Origin: Spartinivicinus marinus
GTDB lineage: Bacteria > Pseudomonadota > Gammaproteobacteria > Pseudomonadales > Zooshikellaceae
NCBI RefSeq assembly: GCF_026309355.1
Contig: NZ_JAPJZK010000001.1
Location: forward strand, 5,848,501-5,912,500
DNA: 64,000 nt
Direction: 5' to 3'
Shown: piece after piece, positions 17,697-25,510 of the stretch
How the letters are laid out: each line of letters opens with the position of its first letter
Numbering within the stretch: the stretch's first letter is position 1
Position numbers and translations under genes: made by a program
The notes under the pieces: generated by a model
What the model was told of the DNA's origin: nothing
Database searches by the model: none
The model's input: the letters and a program-made list of their open reading frames with translations, nothing else

Positions 17697-17939
17697 TTAA
17701 TTAAACCGGTAATCGTTCGTGTCATCCTCATTTGTTTGAGCAGGTAGTATATCTGCATAATCCGCCTGATTTGCTACTAACTCATATTCTTCATCAAAAT
17801 CCATTAAATTTGCAAAGCCTTCTATATCATTCAGCGCGTCCAATTGTTGTAGTAGCTTATTAATATCCTCCTCGTTTTTTTCTAAAATGGAATCAATATT
17901 ATCGTAAGGTTCAGAGAGTGAATGATTGTTATTGTCCAT
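17697..17939 (-). CDS. Small acidic protein of unknown function in the eCIS operon
   Basis: 80 aa and very acidic (runs such as EKNEEDINKLLQQLD and DEEYELVANQADYADIL). It has no signal peptide, Cys motif or known domain. It sits 9 bases upstream of the membrane coiled-coil gene and 19 bases after the Cys-knuckle gene, so it is probably co-transcribed. An assembly chaperone or adaptor is possible but not shown. Confidence 0.55.
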   Translation of the reverse strand: MDNNNHSLSEPYDNIDSILEKNEEDINKLLQQLDALNDIEGFANLMDFDEEYELVANQADYADILPAQTNEDDTNDYRFN

Positions 17940-17958
17940 AATCTTTATCCCTTCTTTT

Positions 17959-18516
17959 TCAATAGAGTTGTTGTTTTAAGTGCTCCCTCAAATGATAAGC
18001 GGCATCCCCTACATAATTGAGTATGTCCATATAGCGACCTTGCCAGCGTCTAAACCAGCTTTTACTGTCTAAGCCCAAAAATTGGTATTTATCTTTTTCG
18101 CTATAACTTTTCCAACCATAACCCGAACATGGGCTACAGTCGTCGCCTGATCGATTGAACCCTAGCCCATCACATTGCTCACACACTGACATAATCTTAA
18201 GCTCTTCACAGGCTAATAAAGCCAGTTGCTCTAAACTGACATCACCAAGTTTCCAGTAGTGGGTCTCAGCTAAATATTCTGCTTCAATAGTAATCAATTC
18301 GATTAATTTTTGCTTATCGGCCTGATCATCAAAGATCAAATAACGACCAAGGTAGTAGGATTCGGCGGGTAAATTACCCATACCTAGTGCTGCTGCAATG
18401 TCTTCCCAATGATAATTTAGCTGCCCCGCAGTATTATCGTTATACAGCTGATTACGAGTATGACCGATTGTGTTTAAAAGTGCAGGGATATCCCAAATCA
18501 TTGTTAGCCTGTCCAC
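17959..18516 (-). CDS. Cys-knuckle protein resembling phage Q-type antiterminators
   Basis: 185 aa. Near residues 138-156 it has two CxxCxGxG-type knuckles (CEQCDGLGF ... CSPCSGYGW), followed by a basic/aromatic helical C-terminus (WFRRWQGRYMDILNYV). This order, a zinc knuckle pair and then a helical tail in a protein of about 180 aa, recalls lambdoid Q antitermination proteins, but DnaJ-type zinc knuckles are also possible. The start overlaps the end of the RfaH-like gene by 13 bases, suggesting coupled expression. A transcription role is inferred. Confidence 0.55.
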   Translation of the reverse strand: MDRLTMIWDIPALLNTIGHTRNQLYNDNTAGQLNYHWEDIAAALGMGNLPAESYYLGRYLIFDDQADKQKLIELITIEAEYLAETHYWKLGDVSLEQLALLACEELKIMSVCEQCDGLGFNRSGDDCSPCSGYGWKSYSEKDKYQFLGLDSKSWFRRWQGRYMDILNYVGDAAYHLREHLKQQLY

Positions 18517-19019
18517 ACTGGTTTGAATTGGTATTGTTTTAAGGTAAACACCATCGCTTTACATAAAGCAGGAATTTCAATAGCCACATTATTTTGTGTT
18601 GCATCGGCGACTAATACGCCCATATATCCTTGCAAGGGCCCTTCAGTAATTTCAATGGGTGTGCCTTTACTTAACGTTTTCGTCTTTGCCTGCCATTGGT
18701 AGTTTGAGTGCATGAGTTGTTTAACGGCACTGATCTGGCTTTCAGGAATAACCGTGGGCTCATTTTTTAAGCTAACAAAATGAGAGAATCCAGGCGTTGT
18801 TTTTACTTGGTAAAATTCGTCATGATTGATGTACACAAAAATATAGGACGGAAAAACAGGCACTTTACTCTTTTTTTTGCGGTCACTCCAAAACCGGGTT
18901 TCTTCTGTAGCTGGGTAAAAAGCTTCAACGTTTCTGTCCGTTAACCCTACCGCCAGCTTCGCTTCACAGTTGGCTCGGGTGTAAACTGCATACCAATTGC
19001 GCTTATTATTATGATCCAT
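18504..19019 (-). CDS. RfaH/NusG-like specialised antiterminator, first gene of the eCIS operon
   Basis: 171 aa, with an NGN domain (NWYAVYTRANCEAKLAVGL, then KVPVFPSYIFVYI) and a C-terminal KOW-like region (GTPIEITEGPLQGYMGVLV). Such NusG paralogues let RNA polymerase read through long operons. The Afp cluster of Serratia entomophila is controlled by an RfaH-like protein, AnfA1, so this role is well precedented. Within the gene the minus strand carries GGCGGTAGGGT (18954-18944), a fit to the ops core GGCGGTAGnnT used by RfaH; it lies in codons and may be coincidence. No separate regulator of this type occurs in the window. Confidence 0.85.
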   Translation of the reverse strand: MDHNNKRNWYAVYTRANCEAKLAVGLTDRNVEAFYPATEETRFWSDRKKKSKVPVFPSYIFVYINHDEFYQVKTTPGFSHFVSLKNEPTVIPESQISAVKQLMHSNYQWQAKTKTLSKGTPIEITEGPLQGYMGVLVADATQNNVAIEIPALCKAMVFTLKQYQFKPVWTG

Positions 19020-19157
19020 TGAAACACCTATTTACAGGCAAAGCTCCGCCCTATCTGTCCCATGCTGATATTGTGATGAATAAAACTAGGAAGAAAAAAC
19101 GTAACTACTGGTATCAAAACTAATATACGACTAATTATTAGGCTTTTTGCCTTGTTG

Positions 19158-19179
19158 TGTCTACAGCCTATTTGCTGCC
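19158..19179. promoter_or_regulatory. Operator-like site 1 (paired with 19259-19280)
   Basis: TGTCTACAGC-C-TATTTGCTG-CC. It matches the second site at 18 of 22 positions in the same orientation, 101 bases away, inside the divergent region between the eCIS operon and the XRE gene. Each is a near-palindrome built on ACAGC...GCTG. Confidence 0.5.
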
Positions 19180-19183
19180 TGCT

Positions 19184-19205
19184 TATACCCTTTGCATTGG
19201 GTATA
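19184..19205. promoter_or_regulatory. Perfect inverted repeat TATACCC-N8-GGGTATA in the divergent control region
   Basis: Seven-base arms separated by TTTGCATT. It may be a regulator site, or a minimal solo remnant of the TATACCC repeat family, whose ends carry the same seven bases. Confidence 0.4.
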
Positions 19206-19240
19206 CAATCTTTACACTTCAGAAAAAACGGATTTATTGT

Positions 19241-19280
19241 TTCGAAAACCCTATCGAATGTCTACAGCATAAATGCTGTT
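19241..19280. promoter_or_regulatory. Clustered palindromes upstream of the XRE gene
   Basis: Two sites lie together: TTCGA-N8-TCGAA (19241-19258) and a perfect 16-base palindrome ACAGCATAAATGCTGT (19264-19279), which is the core of the second TGTCTACAGC site. They are 57-96 bases before the XRE start and probably bind that protein or another dimeric regulator. No single -35/-10 pair could be assigned with confidence. Confidence 0.5.
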
Positions 19281-19336
19281 AATATTTTTTCTGACTATCA
19301 ATACAGTTGGCTTTCTTATGGATAGTAGGAGGTCAC

Positions 19337-19579
19337 ATGGAACGGAATATAATCTCTGAGTTAACTATAGACAATATTGGTGATGTATGTAGGCGACTAA
19401 GAAAGCAGCAGAACATGTCACAAGAAGAGGTAGCCATTGGAATTGGTGTTGCAATCTCTACCATTGAGCGAATAGAAAATAAAAAGGTTATTCCCCGATT
19501 GGATTCATTAGTAAATATTTTGAAAATTCTTAATTGTGAGATGTTGTTATCAAGTATAAATTTACTAAATGATAGTTGA
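19337..19579 (+). CDS. XRE-family helix-turn-helix regulator (80 aa)
   Basis: A Cro/CI-type HTH fills the protein: VCRRLRKQQNMSQEEVAIGIGVAISTIERIENKKVIPRLDSLVNILKIL, with recognition helix ISTIERIEN. I chose ATG at 19337 because AGGAGG lies 5 bases before it; an upstream TTG at 19307 has no ribosome site. It is divergent from the eCIS operon, with several palindromes between, so it is a candidate repressor of itself and perhaps of the eCIS. Confidence 0.85.
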   Translation: MERNIISELTIDNIGDVCRRLRKQQNMSQEEVAIGIGVAISTIERIENKKVIPRLDSLVNILKILNCEMLLSSINLLNDS

Positions 19580-19661
19580 TTTATTTTTATTTTCTATATT
19601 TTGACCATAAAAATACACCATCTTGAATCTGAACAATAGAGAGGTGGTGTCATGTATTAAT

Positions 19662-19705
19662 TTACTGAATTTTCCCATTCAGTAATAATTCTCCTTTTTT
19701 GAGAA
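19662..19705 (+). terminator. Tandem hairpins after the XRE gene
   Basis: TTACTGAAT-N6-ATTCAGTAA (19662-19685) is followed closely by ATTCTC-N7-GAGAAT. The T-rich stretch lies in the loop of the second hairpin, so this is only a possible terminator. The rest of 19580-20101 has no convincing gene; it also holds the short repeat at 19863. Confidence 0.4.
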
Positions 19706-19862
19706 TATCTCGTTTCACCAAAAACAGCTCGACAGCAAGTGGTTTGTATAATTTTTTGGCTATTATTATTGAAGCACTTTCAATGCAAACCAATGCAAAC
19801 AGGTCAACTATTAGTCATAATATTACATGTAATTTAGACTTGTTACTTCACCATCCGCTCAC

Positions 19863-19917
19863 TATACCCAATACGAAGGTTTTTTACAAAACCTAAAAAT
19901 GATTCTCGACGGGTATA
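19863..19917. repeat. TATACCC-family element, short internally deleted copy
   Basis: 55 bases consisting almost only of the two terminal inverted repeats: TATACCCAATACGAAGG at left, and CCTAAAAATGATTC-TCGACGGGTATA at right. Compared with 25511-25636 the interior is lost. Confidence 0.75.
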
Positions 19918-20101
19918 TGATGTTTGGTTTGATAATGGAAGTTATTGAAAAGTTAAAACTTTGTTCGGAGAGTGGGTACGTTTACCAAGTTATGGTGAGA
20001 ACGACATTTATCCATATCATTACGATTGAATGGCTTTAGCTATCATTGGTCATCTACTCTGTTAAGTACAAACTCAAACTGGGCTGAATAGAAATTGGTT
20101 A

Positions 20102-20806
20102 ATGAATGTGCTCATGATAGCCAACAACGCTAAACAGGTTTACTTAACGATACTGCTTTGCTGTGTATTATCTTTTAGTGCCTTAGGTGCTGAAAAAGTA
20201 GCCATTTTTGCTGTTCAGATCGATGGTTTGCATCAGGCCGACGGTAAGGGGCGATATGATAAGATTATTTCATTAATAAAGACTGAAATACCTTTTGAGA
20301 TGAAAGTATACCCACCTAAAAGAGTTTTTAGCCTATTTGATAAATGCTTAATTTGCTGCGTGTCTCCGGTCAACCAAAATACCGATTTTTATCAATACAC
20401 AGGAGACAACTATCTCCAAAGCAAACCCATGAGTATAGCTAAAATATATATTTTCACTAAGCCAAATACCAAAGTCATAAGCACCTTAAGTGAATTACAA
20501 ACATTACGCGTTGGCGCCAGAAGCGGTATGCCCTATGGAAAAAAAATAGAAAATTCAGGTATTAATTTCACGTTTTTACCAACAATTAAAAATAATATTG
20601 TAATGGTTTTAAATAATAGACTGGATGCCTTTATCGCATATGTGCCAGATGCCTATAAAATATTTGACCAATTAGAATTAAGCGCTTTCCCTCACGATAT
20701 TAATAACCCTATTTCTGTACATGAGGACAGCATAGTATGCAAAAAAAGCAATAGCACAGTCGAACTCATCAAAGACGCCAATGTAGTCATATCTAATATA
20801 AATTAG
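20102..20806 (+). CDS. Periplasmic solute-binding-like protein (family 3 type)
   Basis: 234 aa with a signal peptide (LTILLCCVLSFSALGA, cleavage before EK). The mature part resembles short extracellular solute-binding proteins: the hinge phrase LQTLRVGARSGMPYGKKIE and a later NNRLDAFIAYVPDAYKIF. No permease or ATPase gene is adjacent, so it is an orphan. Two Cys close together (CLICC, about residue 80) are unusual. The ligand is not predictable. Confidence 0.6.
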   Translation: MNVLMIANNAKQVYLTILLCCVLSFSALGAEKVAIFAVQIDGLHQADGKGRYDKIISLIKTEIPFEMKVYPPKRVFSLFDKCLICCVSPVNQNTDFYQYTGDNYLQSKPMSIAKIYIFTKPNTKVISTLSELQTLRVGARSGMPYGKKIENSGINFTFLPTIKNNIVMVLNNRLDAFIAYVPDAYKIFDQLELSAFPHDINNPISVHEDSIVCKKSNSTVELIKDANVVISNIN

Positions 20807-20951
20807 GCAGCTTGCTCTCCCCACTACCGCCCTTTCTAAACCAGACCAGCAAACTTTTTAGCGTTATGGGTAATTGTCACTCACCTTTAACATTTACCCG
20901 CTAGCAGGATTATTGGGGGCTACTGATAGTTGGAGGTTTGTTTACCATTAA

Positions 20952-21164
20952 TTCATTACTGCACTAATTGTAAGTGATGCCAATGAAGATGGCGTATCCC
21001 TTGATGTGGGTTTCTATTACATGGCAAACGCAATGGGACGGCTTATCGGCACCGTACTATCGGGCTGGATTTACTAAACCGCCGGACTAACAGCTTGTTT
21101 ACGGTTATCAGCATTGTTTATTAGTATTGCTGTCATTATAACGATTGCATTGCCTACCCATGCA
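20952..21164 (+). pseudogene. Decayed C-terminal fragment of an MFS transporter (ArsJ-like)
   Basis: The frame gives ALIVSDANEDGVSLDVGFYY, then MANAMGRLIGTVLSGWIY, an in-frame TAA at 21075-21077, then TAGLTACLRLSALFISIAV. The DVGFYYMAN...GR..GT.LSG..Y pattern matches the last helices of MFS exporters such as ArsJ. There is no start and no N-terminal part nearby, so it is a remnant. Confidence 0.6.
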
Positions 21165-21204
21165 ACAGCTAGCAGTCCATGCGTAAAGCTGCATATTATT
21201 AGAT

Positions 21205-21282
21205 AGTGCCTTGTTATTTTTTATCATTATTGATATTGAAAAATATTTATTGCGGGAATTGGCGGTTTTGTCGCCAGTTTGA
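21205..21282 (+). pseudogene. Remnant of a second P-type ATPase C-terminus
   Basis: The frame reads SALLFFIIIDIEKYLLRELAVLSPV and stops. The intact ATPase at 26051-28747 ends STLLFFIIIEIEKYLLRRFTLTIVP, and the DNA is also clearly related over about 55 bases. Only this tail survives, directly after the transporter fragment, so the region has lost paralogous genes. Confidence 0.7.
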
Positions 21283-21312
21283 ATAACAAACACTTTGCAT
21301 CCAGGCCATGCA

Positions 21313-22212
21313 ATGCCAAACACACTTAACTATAAACACCTGTATTATTTTTGGGTGATTGCCCGTGAAGGATCCCTGGCTAGCGCTAGTAAGACGCTTA
21401 ATCTAGCGCCCCAAACCTTGAGTGGTCAACTGGCGACCTTGGAAGAGTCACTAGGAGGGTTACTGTTTAACCGACAAGGCAGGCAACTAACGCTGACTTA
21501 TTTGGGTAAAACAGTCTTACGTTATGCTGACCAAATGTTTCAGGTAGCAGAAGAGCTTAAACAAGTCTCTGCAATGGTTACCAGTCGGCGCTCAATTCAG
21601 CTTTCGGTAGGGATATGCACCTCTATTCATAAGCTGGTGGCTTATCAATTACTGGAGCCAGCCCTATCGCTTGACCAAGAAGTAGCCCTGACGTGTAAGA
21701 GTGGCTCACTGGACTATTTGATGCAACAACTTGAAAGCCATCATCTTGATGTCGTTCTTGGAGATCAATTACCACCAGCCAAATCAGACAGATTAATGCA
21801 CTGGTATGAGCTAGGTCAGTCAACCATCAGTATCTTTGCTGCGTCAGCACTGGCTGAAAGGTTACGCGATAACTTCCCTTTAAGCCTGGATAAACAACCC
21901 ATTTTAGCGGCAACCTTTAACTCCCCTTATTTTCAGCAGCTGATGCAATGGCTGGGGCAGCAAGGGGTTAAACCCATCATTCGTGCCGAGGTGGATGATA
22001 GTGCTTTAATTAAAGTATTTGGTGCCAACGGCTTGGGTGCTTTTGCTGCCCCAACGGTGATTACTGATGAAGTGTGTCGGCAATACCAAGTTGAACTGGT
22101 GGCTAATATTGATGCAATCCAAGAAAAATTGTTTGCCATTACCCGCAACCGATTTTCCAGCCACCCTGCAGTAGAAGCCATTTGCAAACAACACATCGAA
22201 AAAACCGAATAA
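21313..22212 (+). CDS. LysR-family regulator, NhaR-like
   Basis: 299 aa. The N-terminal winged HTH (NYKHLYYFWVIAREGSLASASKTLNLAPQTLSGQLATLEE) closely follows NhaR, the regulator of Na+/H+ antiport genes in enterobacteria, and the effector domain follows (SVGICTSIHKLVAYQLLEPAL). I prefer ATG at 21313 over an upstream TTG because the NhaR-type start MPNTLNYKHLYYF then fits. Cation transporters downstream make an ionic-stress role plausible. Confidence 0.8.
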   Translation: MPNTLNYKHLYYFWVIAREGSLASASKTLNLAPQTLSGQLATLEESLGGLLFNRQGRQLTLTYLGKTVLRYADQMFQVAEELKQVSAMVTSRRSIQLSVGICTSIHKLVAYQLLEPALSLDQEVALTCKSGSLDYLMQQLESHHLDVVLGDQLPPAKSDRLMHWYELGQSTISIFAASALAERLRDNFPLSLDKQPILAATFNSPYFQQLMQWLGQQGVKPIIRAEVDDSALIKVFGANGLGAFAAPTVITDEVCRQYQVELVANIDAIQEKLFAITRNRFSSHPAVEAICKQHIEKTE

Positions 22213-22235
22213 TAAAGACGGCTTAAACTGCTTTT

Positions 22236-22291
22236 CTCGATCCTAATACTGGACCAAACTCAACTTAAGCGTAACCAATAGGAGGATCGAG
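22236..22291 (+). promoter_or_regulatory. Inverted repeat whose right arm covers a ribosome-binding site
   Basis: CTCGATCCT (22236-22244) pairs perfectly with AGGATCGAG (22283-22291). The right arm overlaps the GGAGG ribosome site of the gene starting at 22294. A hairpin with a loop of about 38 bases could hide the site and control translation. Confidence 0.45.
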
Positions 22292-22293
22292 TA

Positions 22294-22650
22294 ATGAAAA
22301 CGATACATAAATATCCATTGCAAGAGGGTATTAACACCCTAACCTTGAAGCAAGGTTTTCGCATTGTCCGATCAGAATACCTGTTAATTGAAAAAGCCGT
22401 TTATCTATGGATTGAAGAGCCATTAGCGGTTGCAACGCCTGAATGCAGCTGCCAGTTTAAAGTTGTTAAAACGGGTGAACCGATACCTGAAAACTATGTA
22501 TACCTTGACACCGCATTAGATACCTTAGGGCCAGAAGCGTACCATGTGTATCAGCTACCCGCCCAAGAAAAACAATATCAATTAAGTGAAGTGCTTCAAC
22601 CACCTCGAAAAATCAATCAGGCCGCATTAGCCTTGTTACGGCAATATTAA
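22294..22650 (+). CDS. Conserved-looking small protein of unknown function (118 aa)
   Basis: No signal peptide or membrane segment. The protein is mostly beta, with LTLKQGFRIVRSEYLLIEKAVYLWIEEPLA and a CSCQFKVVKTGEPIPENYVYLDTA segment. It resembles small uncharacterised phage or plasmid proteins (DUF7352-like) that I cannot assign with certainty. A strong GGAGG ribosome site supports expression. Confidence 0.6.
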   Translation: MKTIHKYPLQEGINTLTLKQGFRIVRSEYLLIEKAVYLWIEEPLAVATPECSCQFKVVKTGEPIPENYVYLDTALDTLGPEAYHVYQLPAQEKQYQLSEVLQPPRKINQAALALLRQY

Positions 22651-22692
22651 TTGCGCTTTGATTAGGTGAAAAAATAGACCGGTCATCAAGCA

Positions 22693-22751
22693 GTTTAACC
22701 AATACGAATAGTGTATTTTTTTAGGTATAAAAATCAATCGCGAAGAGTAGA
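22693..22751. repeat. Degenerate TATACCC-family remnant
   Basis: CCAATACGAA, a T-run with TTAGG, AAAATCAATCGCGAAG and GTA occur in the same order as in the short copy at 19863. Both outermost ends are mutated. Low-confidence member. Confidence 0.35.
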
Positions 22752-22807
22752 CGTCTGCTGTCTTGGTGACCTAACTGACAAACGACATAATTCAAATGTG
22801 GTAAATA

Positions 22808-23776
22808 ATGATACTGTTTACTATTGCTATTATTGCAGGTTTATTATTATTGGTTTGGAGTGCTGACCGGTTTGTTTTTGGCGCAGCCGTTATCGCCCAT
22901 CGCTTTAATGTTTCACCATTATTAATCGGCATTACTATTGTCTCAGTTGGTACGTCAGCGCCAGAAATTATTGTATCAACTATGGCTGGGTTGAGTGGTG
23001 CAGGATCACTGGCGGTTGGTAATGCCTTAGGTTCTAATATCGCCAATATTGGCCTAGTACTTGGTGTTACGGCACTAATCTCCCCCATTTTATTAGAAAA
23101 AGGGTTAATCAAGCGGGAATTACCTTTGTTATTAATAGTGACTTTAGTAACTGGGTATTTATTATATGATCATAAGCTCACGGTGATTGATAGCATTATT
23201 CTGCTACTGTTTTTGCTGATTACCCTCTATGTTGTCTGTTACAAAAATAGCCTGGACAGCTCACAAGCTGATAATGATGTCATTGATCAAGAGGAAGCCA
23301 CAAAAACACCTTTAGGGAAAACTATTGGTTGGTTTTTGGTTGGACTCATTATTTTATTATTGAGCGCCAGACTACTCGTGTGGGGTGCAACCAATATTGC
23401 TACCAGTTTAGGGATTAGTGAATTAGTGATTGGTCTCACTATCGTTGCTATTGGCACCAGTTTACCAGAGTTAGCGGCATCTGTTGCCAGTGCAGTAAAA
23501 GGACACCATGGCATGGCAATAGGCAATGTGGTTGGTTCTAATTTATTTAATTTACTGGCTGTGATGCCTATTCCAGGACTCATTGCAACCACTTGGGTTG
23601 AACCTGGAGTCTTCAGCCGTGACTACTTCGTCTTATTACTCAGCACCATGATTTTGTTTGCCATTCTAGTTTTTTTTAAGCAAAAAAATAGTTTAGGACA
23701 TTTTGCAGGAAGTTTTTTAGTGGTGGGTTACAGTAGTTATTTACTGTGGTTATACCAAACACATCAATCAGTATGA
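22808..23776 (+). CDS. CaCA-family calcium/sodium antiporter (YrbG-like)
   Basis: 322 aa with about ten hydrophobic helices and the two inverted alpha repeats of the family: SVGTSAPEIIVSTMAG ... GNALGSNIANIGLVLG in the first half, and AIGTSLPELAASVASA ... GNVVGSNLFNLLAVM in the second. These acidic GTS-PE motifs bind the cation. It exchanges Ca2+ for Na+ or H+ across the inner membrane. A second member lies at 29475-30446. It is followed by UspA and PsiE genes in the same direction. Confidence 0.9.
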   Translation: MILFTIAIIAGLLLLVWSADRFVFGAAVIAHRFNVSPLLIGITIVSVGTSAPEIIVSTMAGLSGAGSLAVGNALGSNIANIGLVLGVTALISPILLEKGLIKRELPLLLIVTLVTGYLLYDHKLTVIDSIILLLFLLITLYVVCYKNSLDSSQADNDVIDQEEATKTPLGKTIGWFLVGLIILLLSARLLVWGATNIATSLGISELVIGLTIVAIGTSLPELAASVASAVKGHHGMAIGNVVGSNLFNLLAVMPIPGLIATTWVEPGVFSRDYFVLLLSTMILFAILVFFKQKNSLGHFAGSFLVVGYSSYLLWLYQTHQSV

Positions 23777-23801
23777 AAAAGCCAATTAAGAGGACTTAGC
23801 T

Positions 23802-24755
23802 ATGAATATCAATAAAATATTAATACCACTAGCGCCTAGTCAAGTGCTAAATGAGCAGTTTCACCAAATATTACTCGTAGCTAACCAAAATAGTGCTTCT
23901 GTGACTTTATTTTCAGTTGTGGAAGATATAACTGCTACTCGAATGGCTAAGTATGTGCCATTAGAACTAGCCAAAGAGTTAATGGATGGCATTTTAGAAA
24001 AGCAAGAGCAACAACTATTAGCTTATGTTACTAACTTAGAAACTCATTATCCCAACATTAGCTTTGATGCCAAAGTTAAATCAGGCATTGCTTTTCTAGA
24101 AATTATCCTTTTCTCGGTTAAGTATCAGTATGACTTAATTGCCATTGATGCTAATCGTGGGCATAAACAGTATGCTGCTCTGTCAGGTAGCACAACCCGG
24201 CATTTAATGCGTAAATCGCCAGTACCGGTTTGGACCACTGCACGAAGTGCAGAGCCACAAGCAAAGCATATAGTGGCGGCGGTTGACTTAGCTGCCCCAA
24301 CACCTGAGGGCACTGAGTTGAATAGCCTAGTTCTAAGCTTTGCTGCCTTTGTTGCGCGCTCGCTTGATGCAAAACTGCATATTTTTCATGCTTGGCAGTT
24401 GCCCGGTGAATCCTATTTTCGCAGTTGGGGGCGGTTTCAAGAAAACGACATCCACAAATATGCAGACGTTGAGTTTAAGGATAGGGAAACAGCAATGCAA
24501 AGGCTGATCAATCGACTTGCCGTTCAAGATTTATCACCAGAGATAGCATTAGTCGAAGGTGAACCTGAATCTCAACTGCCTGTTTACATAAAAGACAATG
24601 GAATTGACTTGTTAGTCATGGGTACTTTGTGTCGTACCGGTATAGCTGGTTTCATAATTGGCAATAGGGCAGAAAGTATTTTGGATACAGTCACTTGTCC
24701 AGTCATTACGTTGAAACCGGAAACATTTAACTCCCCAGTAATGCAGACAGCATAA
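23802..24755 (+). CDS. Tandem universal stress protein (UspA domains)
   Basis: 317 aa, two UspA folds in a row. The first begins NINKILIPLAPSQVLNEQF and closes GSTTRHLMRKSPVPVWTTA; the second closes LLVMGTLCRTGIAGFIIGNRAESILDTVTCPVITLKP, which holds the G-2x-G-9x-G-(S/T)-like nucleotide loop. UspE-like size. It sits 25 bases after the CaCA antiporter gene with a GAGGA ribosome site. Confidence 0.88.
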   Translation: MNINKILIPLAPSQVLNEQFHQILLVANQNSASVTLFSVVEDITATRMAKYVPLELAKELMDGILEKQEQQLLAYVTNLETHYPNISFDAKVKSGIAFLEIILFSVKYQYDLIAIDANRGHKQYAALSGSTTRHLMRKSPVPVWTTARSAEPQAKHIVAAVDLAAPTPEGTELNSLVLSFAAFVARSLDAKLHIFHAWQLPGESYFRSWGRFQENDIHKYADVEFKDRETAMQRLINRLAVQDLSPEIALVEGEPESQLPVYIKDNGIDLLVMGTLCRTGIAGFIIGNRAESILDTVTCPVITLKPETFNSPVMQTA

Positions 24756-24773
24756 AAGCCCTATTATTCGGAG

Positions 24774-25265
24774 ATGATTGTGAAAACTGACACTAACGAA
24801 AAACTGATTGAGAAACTGTACTTTGTTATTCATTGGTCTGTTAGGTTGCTGGCTATTTTAATGGTGTTCGTCATTGTGATGGGTGTTATTGATGTGGGCT
24901 GGACTTTGTATCAGAAGTTAGTTACACCACCGCTTTATATACTGACTATATCAGATATGTTGGCGACATTTGGCGCATTTCTCGCCGTTCTGATTGCCAT
25001 CGAAATATTTATTAATATTACTATTTATCTAAGAGAAGATGTTATTCATGTCAAAATCGTCATGGCAACCGCATTAATGGCAATCGCTCGAAAAGTGATT
25101 ATTATGGATCATGAATCATCTGACCCTTATTATATGTTAGCGGTGGGTGTGGTTGTTTTGGCAATGAGTATAGGGTATTGGTTAATCCATACACTACCGA
25201 GAAAAAATCACCTGGAAGAGACGGCCTTACATGCGGGTACAGAAATCAAAACCCCAGCGGACTAG
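24774..25265 (+). CDS. PsiE-family inner-membrane protein (phosphate-starvation-inducible type)
   Basis: 163 aa with four hydrophobic helices and the PsiE pattern: a long first helix (LLAILMVFVIVMGVIDVGW), YILTISDMLATFGAFLAVLIAIEIF and REDVIHVKIVMATALMAIARKVIIMDHE. The annotated ATG is immediately beside the GGAG site; GTG six bases later has better spacing and may be the real start. The final codons (EIKTPAD) lie in a 27-base stretch also found inverted inside the second CaCA gene (29493-29519). Confidence 0.8.
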   Translation: MIVKTDTNEKLIEKLYFVIHWSVRLLAILMVFVIVMGVIDVGWTLYQKLVTPPLYILTISDMLATFGAFLAVLIAIEIFINITIYLREDVIHVKIVMATALMAIARKVIIMDHESSDPYYMLAVGVVVLAMSIGYWLIHTLPRKNHLEETALHAGTEIKTPAD

Positions 25266-25510
25266 ACCCAACTTTACGTATGCACCACTAGAGCGAATAA
25301 TTGATGGGAAATAATATCTAAAATAAAATAATTTACTGAAAAAAAATTTTTCAACAGTTGAATTATCTAGGCTCGGAAGAGAGGCAGGTTTGCAAGCTTT
25401 ATTTTTCCTAGAGATGTCTAAAGCTACCTATTTTGCAGGTTTTTCACTTGATGGAAGGTTTGCTTCTGATAGCATGTCAACTCATCTAATTCGACTAACA
25501 TCAACCAGTA

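Noticed and set aside
19699-19896. 65-aa plus-strand ORF
   Set aside because: No ribosome site, low-complexity content, and it runs into the short repeat at 19863; judged non-coding.
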